Assembly: GCA_022508505.1 (NCBI GenBank)
Contig: JAFLVC010000001.1
Location: 62,001 to 126,000 of the forward strand
Direction: 5' to 3'
Length of the DNA: 64,000 nt
DNA from: Clostridiales bacterium
GTDB taxonomy: Bacteria > Bacillota > Clostridia > Christensenellales > Pumilibacteraceae
The notes below the pieces were generated by a model. It was given only the letters and a program-made list of their open reading frames with translations, had not been told where the DNA came from and did no database searches. Below, in pieces: positions 7,465 through 15,510 of the stretch. Numbering within the stretch: position 1 is the stretch's first letter; the number at the start of each line of letters is the position of its first letter. Position numbers and translations under genes: made by a program.

Positions 7465-9024
7465 ATGGAAGAAGTTACAAACGAAGTACAGCCCGAAATT
7501 TCCGAAGCGGCGGCAACGCTTGCGCCGCCCGCGGACGACGCGCCCGAGGTTTCGGGTTCGGACGCCGCAGCGGCAGAGGCGGCGGTCCCTACGGGGAAAA
7601 TCTCCAAGCTCGATAAATTTTTCGGAATTACAAAGAGCGGATCTAAAATCAAGACCGAGATAATCGCCGGCGTCACCACGTTCATGGCGATGGTCTACGC
7701 ACTGCTCGTCGTTCCGGGAATGTACAACAAAGGCGACGTTCCGTTCGGCGCGGTGTACATAGCGACGGCGCTCGGCGCGGTTTTGGGCACGACGCTCATG
7801 GCGCTGCTCGCGAGAATGCCGCTCGCGCAGGCGTCCGGACTGGGCGCAACGGCGTACATAACGGGCACGCTGTTGGGCTCGGGCATAGGGCTTACCTACG
7901 CAAACGCGATGATTTTCGTCTTGCTCGACGGAATAATCTTCGTTCTTTTGACGGCGACGGGACTGCGGAAAAAGATTCTCGCCGCAATTCCCAACGAAGT
8001 AAAAATAGCAATCCCCGTCGGCATCGGCTTTTTTATAGCGTTTATCGGATTTAAAAATGCGGGGACGGTAGTGATTTCGGACGGCGGCATAGGGTTTGCG
8101 TCGTTCAACGTCCTGAGCGGCAAGCTTGATTATCTCGGTGCGATTTCGGCGGCGCTGCTTCTCGTGGGCGTCATAGCGATTGCCGTTCTGAGCCACAAAA
8201 AAGTGACGGGCGCAATTCTCTGGGGCATACTCGGCACGGCCGCCGCCTACTTTATTCTCGCGGGGTTGGGCTGCGCCTGGAGCGACGCCGGTTGTATGAA
8301 GTTGTTTAACGACTTTTCCATAAGCAATCCTTTCTCCGCTTTTGCCGATTGGGGGCAGCACTCGGTGGGACAGGTTTTTGCGAACGGCTTTGATTTTTCG
8401 GCCTATCTCGCGCAGGACGGAAACAGCGGCGGAACGCTCGTGGTACTGATTTTGACCTCCGCGCTTTCGTTGTGTATGATAGACATGTTCGATACGCTCG
8501 GAACGCTGTACGGTGCATGCTCGAAGGGCAATCTTATAGATGAGGACGGCAACCCGATCCGGCTCAATCAGTGCATGCTCTCCGACGCCATTGCGACCAG
8601 CGCGGGAGCTGTGTTCGGCGCGACGACCGTAACGACCTACGTCGAGGCGTCCTCGGGCGTTGCCGCGGGCGGAAGGACGGGACTTGCCGCGCTCGTTTCG
8701 GCGCTGTGCTTTTTGGCGGCGACATTTTTAAGCCCCATAGCGCAGATCATTCCCTCGTGCGCGACTGCGGCGGCGCTCGTGTGGGTGGGCGTGTTGATGA
8801 TGTCGTCGGTCAAGGACATAGAATGGTCGGCGCCGGCAAGCGCGCTTCCCGCATTTTTGACGATTGCCGTAATGGCGTTCGGCTTCTCGATTTCGTTCGG
8901 TATCGGAATAGGGCTCATATCCTGCGTTGTCGTCAAAATCTGCACCGGAAAGATCAAACAAATCTCGATCACGACCTGGATAATCGCCGCGCTGTTTGTC
9001 GCGCTGTTCCTTTTGACAAACTGA
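7465..9024 (+). CDS. NCS2/AzgA-family purine (nucleobase) permease
   Basis: A 519-residue membrane protein with about 12-14 hydrophobic helices from residue 65 on. The first helices read GVTTFMAMVYALLVVPGMY and then QASGLGATAYITGTLLGSGIG, which correspond to the AzgA/PbuG pattern GxTTFxTMAYIxxVNP...APGMGLNAFF. Further family-like segments are IDMFDTLGTLYGACSKGNLIDEDG (about 340) and FGATTVTTYVEASSGVAAGGRTGL (about 395). Residues 1-60 are an Ala/Glu/Pro-rich cytoplasmic extension not usual in the family. It should import a purine base (adenine, guanine or hypoxanthine) with protons. The exact base cannot be told. AAAAGGAG precedes the ATG, and it shares the hpt transcript. Confidence 0.9.
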   Translation: MEEVTNEVQPEISEAAATLAPPADDAPEVSGSDAAAAEAAVPTGKISKLDKFFGITKSGSKIKTEIIAGVTTFMAMVYALLVVPGMYNKGDVPFGAVYIATALGAVLGTTLMALLARMPLAQASGLGATAYITGTLLGSGIGLTYANAMIFVLLDGIIFVLLTATGLRKKILAAIPNEVKIAIPVGIGFFIAFIGFKNAGTVVISDGGIGFASFNVLSGKLDYLGAISAALLLVGVIAIAVLSHKKVTGAILWGILGTAAAYFILAGLGCAWSDAGCMKLFNDFSISNPFSAFADWGQHSVGQVFANGFDFSAYLAQDGNSGGTLVVLILTSALSLCMIDMFDTLGTLYGACSKGNLIDEDGNPIRLNQCMLSDAIATSAGAVFGATTVTTYVEASSGVAAGGRTGLAALVSALCFLAATFLSPIAQIIPSCATAAALVWVGVLMMSSVKDIEWSAPASALPAFLTIAVMAFGFSISFGIGIGLISCVVVKICTGKIKQISITTWIIAALFVALFLLTN

Positions 9025-9061
9025 AAGCGGCGCGAGAAAAAAGAAAAAACAATGTAGAAAA

Positions 9062-9097
9062 CAAAAACAGGCGGGAGGAAATACCGCCTGTTTTTGT
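9062..9097 (+). terminator. Terminator of the hpt-permease operon
   Basis: AAAAACAGGCGG pairs with CCGCCTGTTTTT around a 10-base loop and ends in a T-run. It is symmetric, so it can also serve the convergent lipoprotein gene ending at 9125. Confidence 0.85.
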
Positions 9098-9124
9098 ATG
9101 TGTATAAACGGAATATTTCCGCGA

Positions 9125-10768
9125 TTAGAGGATATAGTATTCGCTGTCGTTGAGGTTTTTGCCGAAGCCGAGGATGGAGCCCTTTACTTTAGTGGGAGCT
9201 TTGTATTTTTCGGCTTTGTCGTAGTTTTTGTTTACGAGAAGCTCGATGCTGTTGTCGAGCGTGATGTTATATTCGGTGTAGTCGCCGCCCGTGGGCGTGT
9301 AGCAAAGCTTGGTCTTGCACTTTACGGATGTGATTTTGCCGTTCGTAAGCACAACCTCTATTTCGGCGTCCTTTACGATGTTGTCCGCACTAAAATAGTT
9401 ATTGACGGGGATTACGTCGCCGTAGTTGTTGGTGTTTATCATGTCGGCGATTTTCTTTTGAACGCTTGTCGTTCCGGCGCGGTTGAGGTAAACGGTGTAC
9501 ACTGTTTGCTCGGCGTCGGTCTTTTTCTTGACGCAGTCGATTTCATTTGCGTTGAGCTTGACCATGGAAGTCAAAAAGTCGAACTGTGTATCGGCTGTTA
9601 CATTTTCCTCCTTGGTCTGCGTGTTGGACGATTTTCTCGAAATGAGCCACGTGCCTCGGTTGTTCTCGTCATCGCCGTTGACATTGCCGAGCGTGTACTT
9701 GTAGCTCTCCTTGCCCGCTTCCTCACTGTGCGCTTTGTAGCAGTAGGAGTGATTGAACCATGCGTTTTGGGCGTCGTCGGTGTTTTTGAACATTCTCGCC
9801 GTGTAGCTGTCCGTGATGGCGAGCTTGCTCCAGCCGGGATCGAACGCATTTTTTGCAGTCAGGTCGAGCGAGTAGACGGGGTCGTCTTTGAGGTCGGCGA
9901 TTGCCGCGTTGATTGCGTTTACTTCCTGCGCGACATCGCCCGGCGCGTAAACAATGCCGCTCGTATCGGTAGGCGGGGTAATCGTAGAGGAAGAGTGCTT
10001 TTGGCTGTACTCGACGCGCACGGCGACCTTTACGCTCTTGACCTCGACTTCCATTTGGAACCCGAACCTGAAGGTGTCGATTTTGTCGTCTGTCATGTTG
10101 AAGTCGAGAGTGCTCGCGTTCGCCTTAAGTTTGATTCCCTTAAACGAAACGCCCGTTCCGAGCTTTTCGAAAACTTGGTTGACGACGCTGCACGCGGGAT
10201 TAGAGCCGTCGAGCGAAACGGGGCAGGAGTACGAGTATTTCGAGTTCTTCAGCGCCTTTACGCTTTGGATGTTTGCTTCTTTGATTGAGTTGACAAGATT
10301 GACGACGGGCAGGTTAATCATCGTTATGTTCTTTTCCTCGGGCAGCTCAACCGAAAGCTTTTTGACTTTGGCGCCGTCCATGGTCATCTTGATAAGGCTG
10401 TCGCCCGACGATATTACATAAGCGGTGGAGTCAAAGAGCAGCGCGCCGCTTGTCGTGCGCTTGAATACAATGCTGTCGGTATGACCGTCGTAGCGGTATG
10501 CGCCGTCGTACTTGCCCTCGAGTGCCGCGCCTATGCCGAGTATGCTGAAGTCGCCCTTGAAGGTCAGCGTAAAGTCGTAGCCCTGCACCGGTTCCGCCAC
10601 GGCGACCTGTCGCGCGGCGACAATCTCCGTTTTCGTCGGCAAGGGGGTGTTGTCCTCGGGTTCGTCGGTTTTGCCCGAATCGGACCCTCCGGCGCAGGCA
10701 AGACAGACAAGCGCAGAACACAGCGCCATTGCGAATGCCGCAATCAAGGTTGTCAGTTTCTTCTTCAT
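9125..10768 (-). CDS. Large lipoprotein of unknown function
   Basis: A 547-residue protein with a signal peptide and lipobox: a KKK N-terminus, a hydrophobic core and VCLAC with the lipidated Cys at 25. A Ser/Asp/Glu/Pro-rich spacer follows (26-45). The mature part is a beta-rich, apparently two-lobed structure (about 50-260 and 290-547) with no recognised domain. Both lobes carry alternating hydrophobic strands such as YSLDLTAKNAF and VEVKSVKVAVRVEY. It should be anchored on the outer face of the membrane. AGGAGAAAGAAC gives a good ribosome site. Encoded alone on the minus strand between the permease terminator and an XRE regulator. Function is not recognised. Confidence 0.8.
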   Translation of the reverse strand: MKKKLTTLIAAFAMALCSALVCLACAGGSDSGKTDEPEDNTPLPTKTEIVAARQVAVAEPVQGYDFTLTFKGDFSILGIGAALEGKYDGAYRYDGHTDSIVFKRTTSGALLFDSTAYVISSGDSLIKMTMDGAKVKKLSVELPEEKNITMINLPVVNLVNSIKEANIQSVKALKNSKYSYSCPVSLDGSNPACSVVNQVFEKLGTGVSFKGIKLKANASTLDFNMTDDKIDTFRFGFQMEVEVKSVKVAVRVEYSQKHSSSTITPPTDTSGIVYAPGDVAQEVNAINAAIADLKDDPVYSLDLTAKNAFDPGWSKLAITDSYTARMFKNTDDAQNAWFNHSYCYKAHSEEAGKESYKYTLGNVNGDDENNRGTWLISRKSSNTQTKEENVTADTQFDFLTSMVKLNANEIDCVKKKTDAEQTVYTVYLNRAGTTSVQKKIADMINTNNYGDVIPVNNYFSADNIVKDAEIEVVLTNGKITSVKCKTKLCYTPTGGDYTEYNITLDNSIELLVNKNYDKAEKYKAPTKVKGSILGFGKNLNDSEYYIL

Positions 10769-10875
10769 GTTCTTTCTCCTTATAGTTATTTGTCGGCTTT
10801 GTGCCGAAATTGACGGTTGAGATGCCGTAAGTGTTTTGCGAGTAAAAGACCCGCGGCTCCTCTTGCGGGTGTGCG

Positions 10876-11742
10876 CTAGTCTTCCAACGGCGTCGCAGAC
10901 GACATTTTAACAAGTCGCGGTATAAAAGCGAAAGGCGAAATGACGAATGCGGCGAACACCATGAAAAGCGAGGTTATAATAAATATGAAAAGCTTGAGCA
11001 GAGCGAAGAAGATTTTTGCGGCTACCAAGAAAAACACGCCGTCCAAGTCGAGCGTGAATATCACGCCCGGGGTACCTATCATCGCGCCGCCCGCGAAACA
11101 TACGGATCGGACTATGCCGCCCCAAATGAGCTGCGAAAGAAAGGTGAACGTCATCAGCGTAACCGCAACTCCGCCGCCGATTACCGCGCCCGTCGAATCC
11201 GAAAATATCGCAGAGACAATAGCTATAATCAGCACAATCGCGGCGGCAATACCGCCCGCAATCAATCCGGAATTGCGCTTGGAGCGCTTTGCCGCAATCG
11301 CCGCGTTCTCGGCAAGCTCTGCGCGTTTCTTTTGCTCGACCTTTTGTCTTTCTGCTTCCTGCCTTCTTCTAAGCTCCGCCGCTTTTTCGCGGTCGCAGCA
11401 CTTTTTGCACACGAGCGAAGGGGAAGCGCGCCCTTCCTGTCCGCTGTAAACCACCATGCCGCACGAGGTACAAACGCCGATCATCTCGGGCGCGGGCTCT
11501 TGCTTCTCTCCGTCCGCCTGCGCGGCGCCTTCCGCCGTGGCGGCGGTTTCGTTGTCCTCGAAGTAGGTTAGCGGAACGCCGAACAGCTTGGCTATCTTGG
11601 ACATCGTGGCAAAGTCCGGAAAAGATTCGCCGCGCTCCCACTTGGACACCGCCTGAAAGGTGACGTTTAGCTCGGCGCCGAGCTCCGCCTGCGTCATGCC
11701 GCGCTCCTTTCGCAATACGGCTATTTTTTCGCCGAATTCCAT
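10876..11742 (-). CDS. XRE-family regulator with zinc ribbon and membrane helices
   Basis: A 288-residue protein. Residues 1-62 form an XRE helix-turn-helix (MTQAELGAELNVTFQAVSKWERG). A CxxC...CxxC zinc ribbon (CTSCG...CKKC) lies at about 90-115, followed by a Lys/Arg/Glu-rich helix (115-155) and four hydrophobic helices (about 160-275). It therefore looks like a membrane-tethered regulator that reads an envelope signal. The ATG at 11742 was chosen. GGAGG lies about 14 bases upstream, which is long. An in-frame TTG at 11763 overlaps that site and is less likely. It is transcribed away from the small XRE gene at 12023, and the AT-rich space between them holds repeated TTGAATT-like half-sites. 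Confidence 0.85.
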   Translation of the reverse strand: MEFGEKIAVLRKERGMTQAELGAELNVTFQAVSKWERGESFPDFATMSKIAKLFGVPLTYFEDNETAATAEGAAQADGEKQEPAPEMIGVCTSCGMVVYSGQEGRASPSLVCKKCCDREKAAELRRRQEAERQKVEQKKRAELAENAAIAAKRSKRNSGLIAGGIAAAIVLIIAIVSAIFSDSTGAVIGGGVAVTLMTFTFLSQLIWGGIVRSVCFAGGAMIGTPGVIFTLDLDGVFFLVAAKIFFALLKLFIFIITSLFMVFAAFVISPFAFIPRLVKMSSATPLED

Positions 11743-11849
11743 AATAACATCCGATTCCTCCAATTAGTAGGCGCGTGACGCGCGGCGCGGAAGATCCGCT
11801 CGCGCGTTGCGTCGTGTCGGGTACATTATAGCAAATTTCTATCGGAAAA

Positions 11850-12010
11850 ATAAATACATTTCACTAAACTATCGGTTGAATTAACTACCCCATTGGTTGA
11901 ATTGTACAAAAAATCGAGTCTATGAGTTATTTTAGCAAAAAAACCGCCCAAAATCAACTCTTTTGAGCTATATGTGTCAATTGAGTTGTATTTTTTCAAC
12001 CTACAGTTGA
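11850..12010. promoter_or_regulatory. Divergent control region with repeated half-sites
   Basis: Between two divergent XRE genes the sequence carries atcggttgaatt (about 11870), attggttgaattg (about 11892), caattgagttg (about 11979) and caacctacagttga (about 11998). The half-site TTGA or CAAC recurs in both directions, as expected for operators of one or both XRE proteins. No binding data; inference from repetition. Confidence 0.45.
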
Positions 12011-12016
12011 TATAAT
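12011..12016 (+). promoter_or_regulatory. -10 box placed for a leaderless transcript
   Basis: A perfect TATAAT (12011-12016) ends 6 bases before the ATG at 12023, so transcription should start at or beside the start codon. A possible -35, TTGTAT (11986-11991), is at a 19-base spacing. There is no ribosome site. Confidence 0.55.
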
Positions 12017-12022
12017 TCGAAT

Positions 12023-12265
12023 ATGACAGTTGGACAAGCTACGGCAAAGCGTATAGACGATTATTTGGATGAGCGCGGCATCACCCTTTATCGGCTTGCG
12101 AAAGATGCGTGCGTTCCGGCGTCCACGCTTCAAAATCTTTACCGCGACCATACCAAAAGTCCGACGGTTGCGCTCGTCTTTAAGCTGACGGACGCGCTTG
12201 GCGTGAGCATACAGGAGTTTTTCTCGTCGCCGCTGTTTTCGCCCGAAAACCTGGAGATTGACTGA
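12023..12265 (+). CDS. Small XRE-family regulator
   Basis: An 80-residue protein made almost wholly of an XRE (Cro/C1-type) helix-turn-helix domain: ITLYRLAKDACVPASTLQNLYRDHT with a following LTDALGVSIQEFFSSPLF helix. Such proteins bind DNA as dimers and often repress themselves. The start lies 6 bases after a TATAAT box, so the mRNA should be leaderless. It is divergent from a membrane-tethered XRE regulator at 10876-11742 and is closed by a terminator, so it is a single-gene unit. Target genes are unknown. The operator-like half-sites upstream are the first candidate. Confidence 0.85.
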   Translation: MTVGQATAKRIDDYLDERGITLYRLAKDACVPASTLQNLYRDHTKSPTVALVFKLTDALGVSIQEFFSSPLFSPENLEID

Positions 12266-12296
12266 ACGGCGAAAAAAGCAACGCAATTACTTATAA

Positions 12297-12337
12297 CGGT
12301 GCGGATTTTGCGTAAAAACGCCGCATCGTTTTTTTAT
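12297..12337 (+). terminator. Terminator after the small XRE gene
   Basis: ACGGTGCGG pairs with CCGCATCGT around a loop that contains its own GCG/CGC pairing, followed by TTTTTTT. Confidence 0.8.
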
Positions 12338-12350
12338 TGCCGCATAAGCC

Positions 12351-12379
12351 TTGAAATGTGTCGGAGTATATGATATACT
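12351..12379 (+). promoter_or_regulatory. Promoter of the DUF1295 gene
   Basis: TTGAAA (12351-12356), 17 bases, TATACT (12374-12379) with a TGN extension. Confidence 0.75.
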
Positions 12380-12402
12380 TATTGAAATAGGCGGAGAGAA
12401 AA

Positions 12403-13281
12403 ATGAAAAAACTCAAACACTTGACGATAATCCTTTTGATTTACTTGTTGGCATACAGCGTCGGGCTTGGCGCGTGCTTCTTAATAGAAAACATCATTTT
12501 GAAAATGCTGGTGTTCGACGTCGCGGCGACGGCGGTGACGTTTATTTTTTCGCTCGTGTTTCACAACTCAAGCGTCTACGACGCGTATTGGTCGCTTACG
12601 CCCATGGTGATGTCGATATGGCTGTTTGTCGAAGCGCAGGCGTTTTCGGTATGGCAAATACTGTTCTTGGTCGTGTTCAATATTTGGGGCCTGCGCCTCA
12701 CCGTCAATTGGATAATCGTGTTTACCGACTTTTCTTATGAGGATTGGCGGTACAAAAAGTATAGGGAAGAGCACGGGCCGGCCGTGTGGTTTTTGCTCAA
12801 CTTTTTCGGCATTCACTTCATGCCGACCTTAATCGTTTTTGCGGGCATGCTTCCGCTGTTTGCAATCGTCAAATCCGAGATGAACGCGCTTTCTTTAATC
12901 GGCATGGCGGTAATTCTTTTGGGCACTGCGTTTGAGTTTTTTGCGGACAGGCAGATGCATTGGTTCTTGAAAACGACAAAGGATTGGAAAGAGAAAAAGG
13001 TATGCCGCGAGGGGCTGTGGAACTATTCCCGCCACCCCAACTATCTCGGCGAGATAACGGTGTGGTGGGGCGTGTATATCGCCATGCTTCCGTTCGCCTT
13101 GGAGTTTTGGTACTTCGGCGCGGGCGCCGTCGCTGTTACGGTGCTGTTCAACGTCGTGTCCATACCGCTCATGGAAAAGCGGCAGCTCTCACGCCGCCCC
13201 GACTACGCCGAATACAAAAAGATCACCTCGCGGCTTTTCATTCTTCCGCACAAAAAGCCGCGCGAGCAAGAGGAACGTTAA
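12403..13281 (+). CDS. DUF1295 / steroid-reductase-like membrane protein
   Basis: A 292-residue polytopic protein with about seven hydrophobic helices. It belongs to the DUF1295 group, related to 3-oxo-5-alpha-steroid 4-dehydrogenase and isoprenylcysteine methyltransferase folds. Hallmarks seen are SVYDAYWSLTP (about 56-66), the WGLRLTVNW segment (about 99-107), DWRYKKYREEHG (about 114-125), and the cofactor-side motif LWNYSRHPNYLGE (about 206-218). In related enzymes RHPNYxGE lies in the cofactor-binding region. The substrate in bacteria is not established. A GGAGAG ribosome site fits the ATG. It is followed by a separate promoter, so it is probably monocistronic. Confidence 0.85.
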   Translation: MKKLKHLTIILLIYLLAYSVGLGACFLIENIILKMLVFDVAATAVTFIFSLVFHNSSVYDAYWSLTPMVMSIWLFVEAQAFSVWQILFLVVFNIWGLRLTVNWIIVFTDFSYEDWRYKKYREEHGPAVWFLLNFFGIHFMPTLIVFAGMLPLFAIVKSEMNALSLIGMAVILLGTAFEFFADRQMHWFLKTTKDWKEKKVCREGLWNYSRHPNYLGEITVWWGVYIAMLPFALEFWYFGAGAVAVTVLFNVVSIPLMEKRQLSRRPDYAEYKKITSRLFILPHKKPREQEER

Positions 13282-13303
13282 AGAATTTTTCGTAATAAAG
13301 CGA

Positions 13304-13332
13304 TTGCTATTTGTTAAACAAATAATTATAAT
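13304..13332 (+). promoter_or_regulatory. Promoter with embedded palindrome, AAA+ gene
   Basis: TTGCTA (13304-13309), 17 bases, TATAAT (13327-13332). Between the boxes lies the perfect palindrome atttgttaaacaaat (13309-13323), well placed for a repressor. A longer inverted repeat (AGAATTTTTC at 13282-13291, GAAAAATTCT at 13352-13361) encloses the whole promoter. Confidence 0.65.
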
Positions 13333-13372
13333 GATATTTACGATACGCTTTGAAAAATTCTGAGGGTAAGAA

Positions 13373-15169
13373 ATGCAAAAGAAGACAGTCAAGCGCACAT
13401 ATTTGTTGTTTTTGCTCGTTGTTGTGCTTGTTATCGGCACGGGTTTTCTTATGGGGTGTCAAAGTACCGACGAAACACAATCATATTTAGATGCATCAAA
13501 GATAGAAGAGGCAAGATTCGAATACGACAGCGTTAACAATAGAACCGAGGTCGCTTGGGTTGCTACTTTAACAAATAATACGATTTATAATTTCGATGGT
13601 TTTTCTGTCGATTTTAAGGTTTATCATAATTCCACACTGTTGAGCAAAAAAACCTGTCATTACAGCAGGGGCGTCAGTCACGGCGGAAATTATACGGGAC
13701 GGTTTACATTTTATGTCACAGGCGAGGCAGATGAGATAGAGTTTATTTCGTGGTCGGCAGAGTATGAGTCGTTTTTTGAGACTTATAAAGTATGGTTTAT
13801 AGTGATGCTCTCTTTGGCGGGCATCGCGGCCGTAATTTTCATTATAGTAATGATAGTTCAAGACTTGGATTTGGATGACACATACGGCGCGATTATAGAT
13901 TTTATTGCGGACAACGCTTGGATTGCCGCGCTTTTTGTGATTCCTATTGCCGGAACGATTGTGGGCATAGTCACCTCTTATTGGGTGCCTGTCCTAATTG
14001 TTTTGGGTGGTATTGTTGCATTTGTGTTGATAACACTATTGGCGCACTTAATTAAATATATTGTCGAAAATGTTTCATTTGGTTGGGGCCCGGTGCTTGC
14101 TTACGACGGCTACGAATATGATGACGGGTGCTTTGATGCAAGCTGCGAGGACGTAGAAGATTATGTTGATGATGAAGGCAAATTGGCATTGTTTAGTGTT
14201 GAACAGTTAAAAGATTATTGTCGCGAGAACGGCATAAAAGGGTACTCTTCTTTAAACAAGGCAAGACTAATCGAGTTGATTGTCGGCACAAGCAAAAATG
14301 GAAACGATAAAACTACGACAAGTGTGCCTCAAAGCAAAAAGCAAAAATCGGCAAACAAAATAACATTTGCCGACATCGCAGGGTTAGAAGAGGCGAAAAG
14401 CGCATTTAGAGAAAAAGTCATTTACGCATTTGAGCACAAGGAGTTATATGAAAAATACGGAAAAAAGGTAGGCGGCAGGCTGTTGCTTTACGGCCTGCCG
14501 GGAACGGGCAAAACCATGTTTGCCGAAGCCGCTTCCAACGAAATTGACTCGCTGTTTATACCGATAAAGTGTTCGGATATAAAGTCGAAGTGGTACGGCG
14601 GCTCGGAGGAAAACGTAAAAAAGATTTTTGAAAAAGCTCGAAAGGCAAAAAAGGCAATAATCTTTTTTGACGAGTTTGAAGCAATCGGCGCAAAGAGAAC
14701 GGACAGCAGCGAAAACCTGAACAACGACCTCGTGCCGCAGATATTGGCTGAAATGCAGGGCGTGGGAGCGAGTAGCGAAAGCGCCGTTATTGTGGTTATC
14801 GCCGCCACAAACAAGCCGTGGATGATTGACTCCGCCTTTTTGCGCCCCGGGCGTTTTGACGAGAAGATTTATATTCCGTTGCCCGATTTCGAAGCGAGGG
14901 AAAAGATGTTCGAGCTAAAGCTAAAGAACGTGCCGCAGGACGGCTTGGATTATGGCTATCTCGCGAAAGTTACGGATGGGTTTAACGGCGCAGACATCGG
15001 CGCTTTTTGCGACAAGCTGAAAATGCTCGCAATAAACAAGAGCATAGCGGAAAACAAAGAGTGCCCCGTCACAATGGATGAGGTCGAACAAGTACATACT
15101 ACCATTAAATCAAGTGTATCTACCGAGGACGTAGACCGCCTTTTGGAGTTTGAGGAACAGTTTCGGTAA
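13373..15169 (+). CDS. Membrane-anchored AAA+ ATPase with lipobox, Rho-N/SAP-like motif and Vps4/FtsH-like ATPase
   Basis: A 598-residue chimera. Residues 1-29 are a signal sequence ending FLMGC (lipobox-like Cys 29). Residues 40-125 form an extracytoplasmic beta domain. Three hydrophobic helices follow at about 140-162, 182-202 and 204-227. Residues about 272-305 (LFSVEQLKDYCRENGIKGYSS, KARLIELI) match a Rho-N/SAP-type helical motif. Residues 350-598 are an AAA+ module of the Vps4/FtsH/katanin class: Walker A GLPGTGKT (about 374), pore loop KSKWYGG, Walker B IIFFDEFEAIG (about 429), sensor ATNKP, arginine-finger region FLRPGRFDEK. No protease motif HExxH is present. The first half is more AT-rich than the ATPase half. 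It may extract or remodel membrane proteins or act on a nucleic acid near the membrane. Confidence 0.85.
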   Translation: MQKKTVKRTYLLFLLVVVLVIGTGFLMGCQSTDETQSYLDASKIEEARFEYDSVNNRTEVAWVATLTNNTIYNFDGFSVDFKVYHNSTLLSKKTCHYSRGVSHGGNYTGRFTFYVTGEADEIEFISWSAEYESFFETYKVWFIVMLSLAGIAAVIFIIVMIVQDLDLDDTYGAIIDFIADNAWIAALFVIPIAGTIVGIVTSYWVPVLIVLGGIVAFVLITLLAHLIKYIVENVSFGWGPVLAYDGYEYDDGCFDASCEDVEDYVDDEGKLALFSVEQLKDYCRENGIKGYSSLNKARLIELIVGTSKNGNDKTTTSVPQSKKQKSANKITFADIAGLEEAKSAFREKVIYAFEHKELYEKYGKKVGGRLLLYGLPGTGKTMFAEAASNEIDSLFIPIKCSDIKSKWYGGSEENVKKIFEKARKAKKAIIFFDEFEAIGAKRTDSSENLNNDLVPQILAEMQGVGASSESAVIVVIAATNKPWMIDSAFLRPGRFDEKIYIPLPDFEAREKMFELKLKNVPQDGLDYGYLAKVTDGFNGADIGAFCDKLKMLAINKSIAENKECPVTMDEVEQVHTTIKSSVSTEDVDRLLEFEEQFR

Positions 15170-15202
15170 CTTGGATTTTAGCCGACATTATGCGGCGTAC
15201 GC

Positions 15203-15231
15203 TTGATTATCGGCGGCGGGTGTGGTATAAT
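15203..15231 (+). promoter_or_regulatory. Promoter giving a near-leaderless ACT-protein mRNA
   Basis: TTGATT (15203-15208), 17 bases, TATAAT (15226-15231). The ATG follows after only 9 bases, leaving no room for a ribosome site. Confidence 0.65.
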
Positions 15232-15240
15232 CATTCTATT

Positions 15241-15510
15241 ATGAAAGCGGTTGTTTCGGTAATAGGAAAGGACAGGACGGGCATAATAGCCGCGGTGTCG
15301 GCGAGGCTCAGTGCGCTCGATATAAATATCGAGGATATTTCGCAAACTATAATGCAGGAATATTTCGTCATGATTATGCTTGTCGACGCGGCGAAGTCAA
15401 AGGTTTCGCTCGAAGCCTTGGAGGGCGAGCTTCGCGCCGCCGTGGGCGAGCTCGGCGTCACCGTACACGTTCAGCACGAGGACCTGTTCAACGCCATGCA
15501 GAGGGTATGA
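15241..15510 (+). CDS. ACT-domain protein (UPF0237 type)
   Basis: An 89-residue protein that is a single ACT domain: [35 protein letters not shown], then a YFVMIMLVD strand and a second helix. The family is a small ligand-binding or regulatory domain, often for amino acids. The ATG at 15241 matches the family start. Its stop codon overlaps the start of the UPF0210 gene (ATGA at 15507-15510). This pair is a conserved neighbourhood in Gram-positives, so the two proteins probably work together, but the ligand is not known. Confidence 0.9.
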   Translation: MKAVVSVIGKDRTGIIAAVSARLSALDINIEDISQTIMQEYFVMIMLVDAAKSKVSLEALEGELRAAVGELGVTVHVQHEDLFNAMQRV

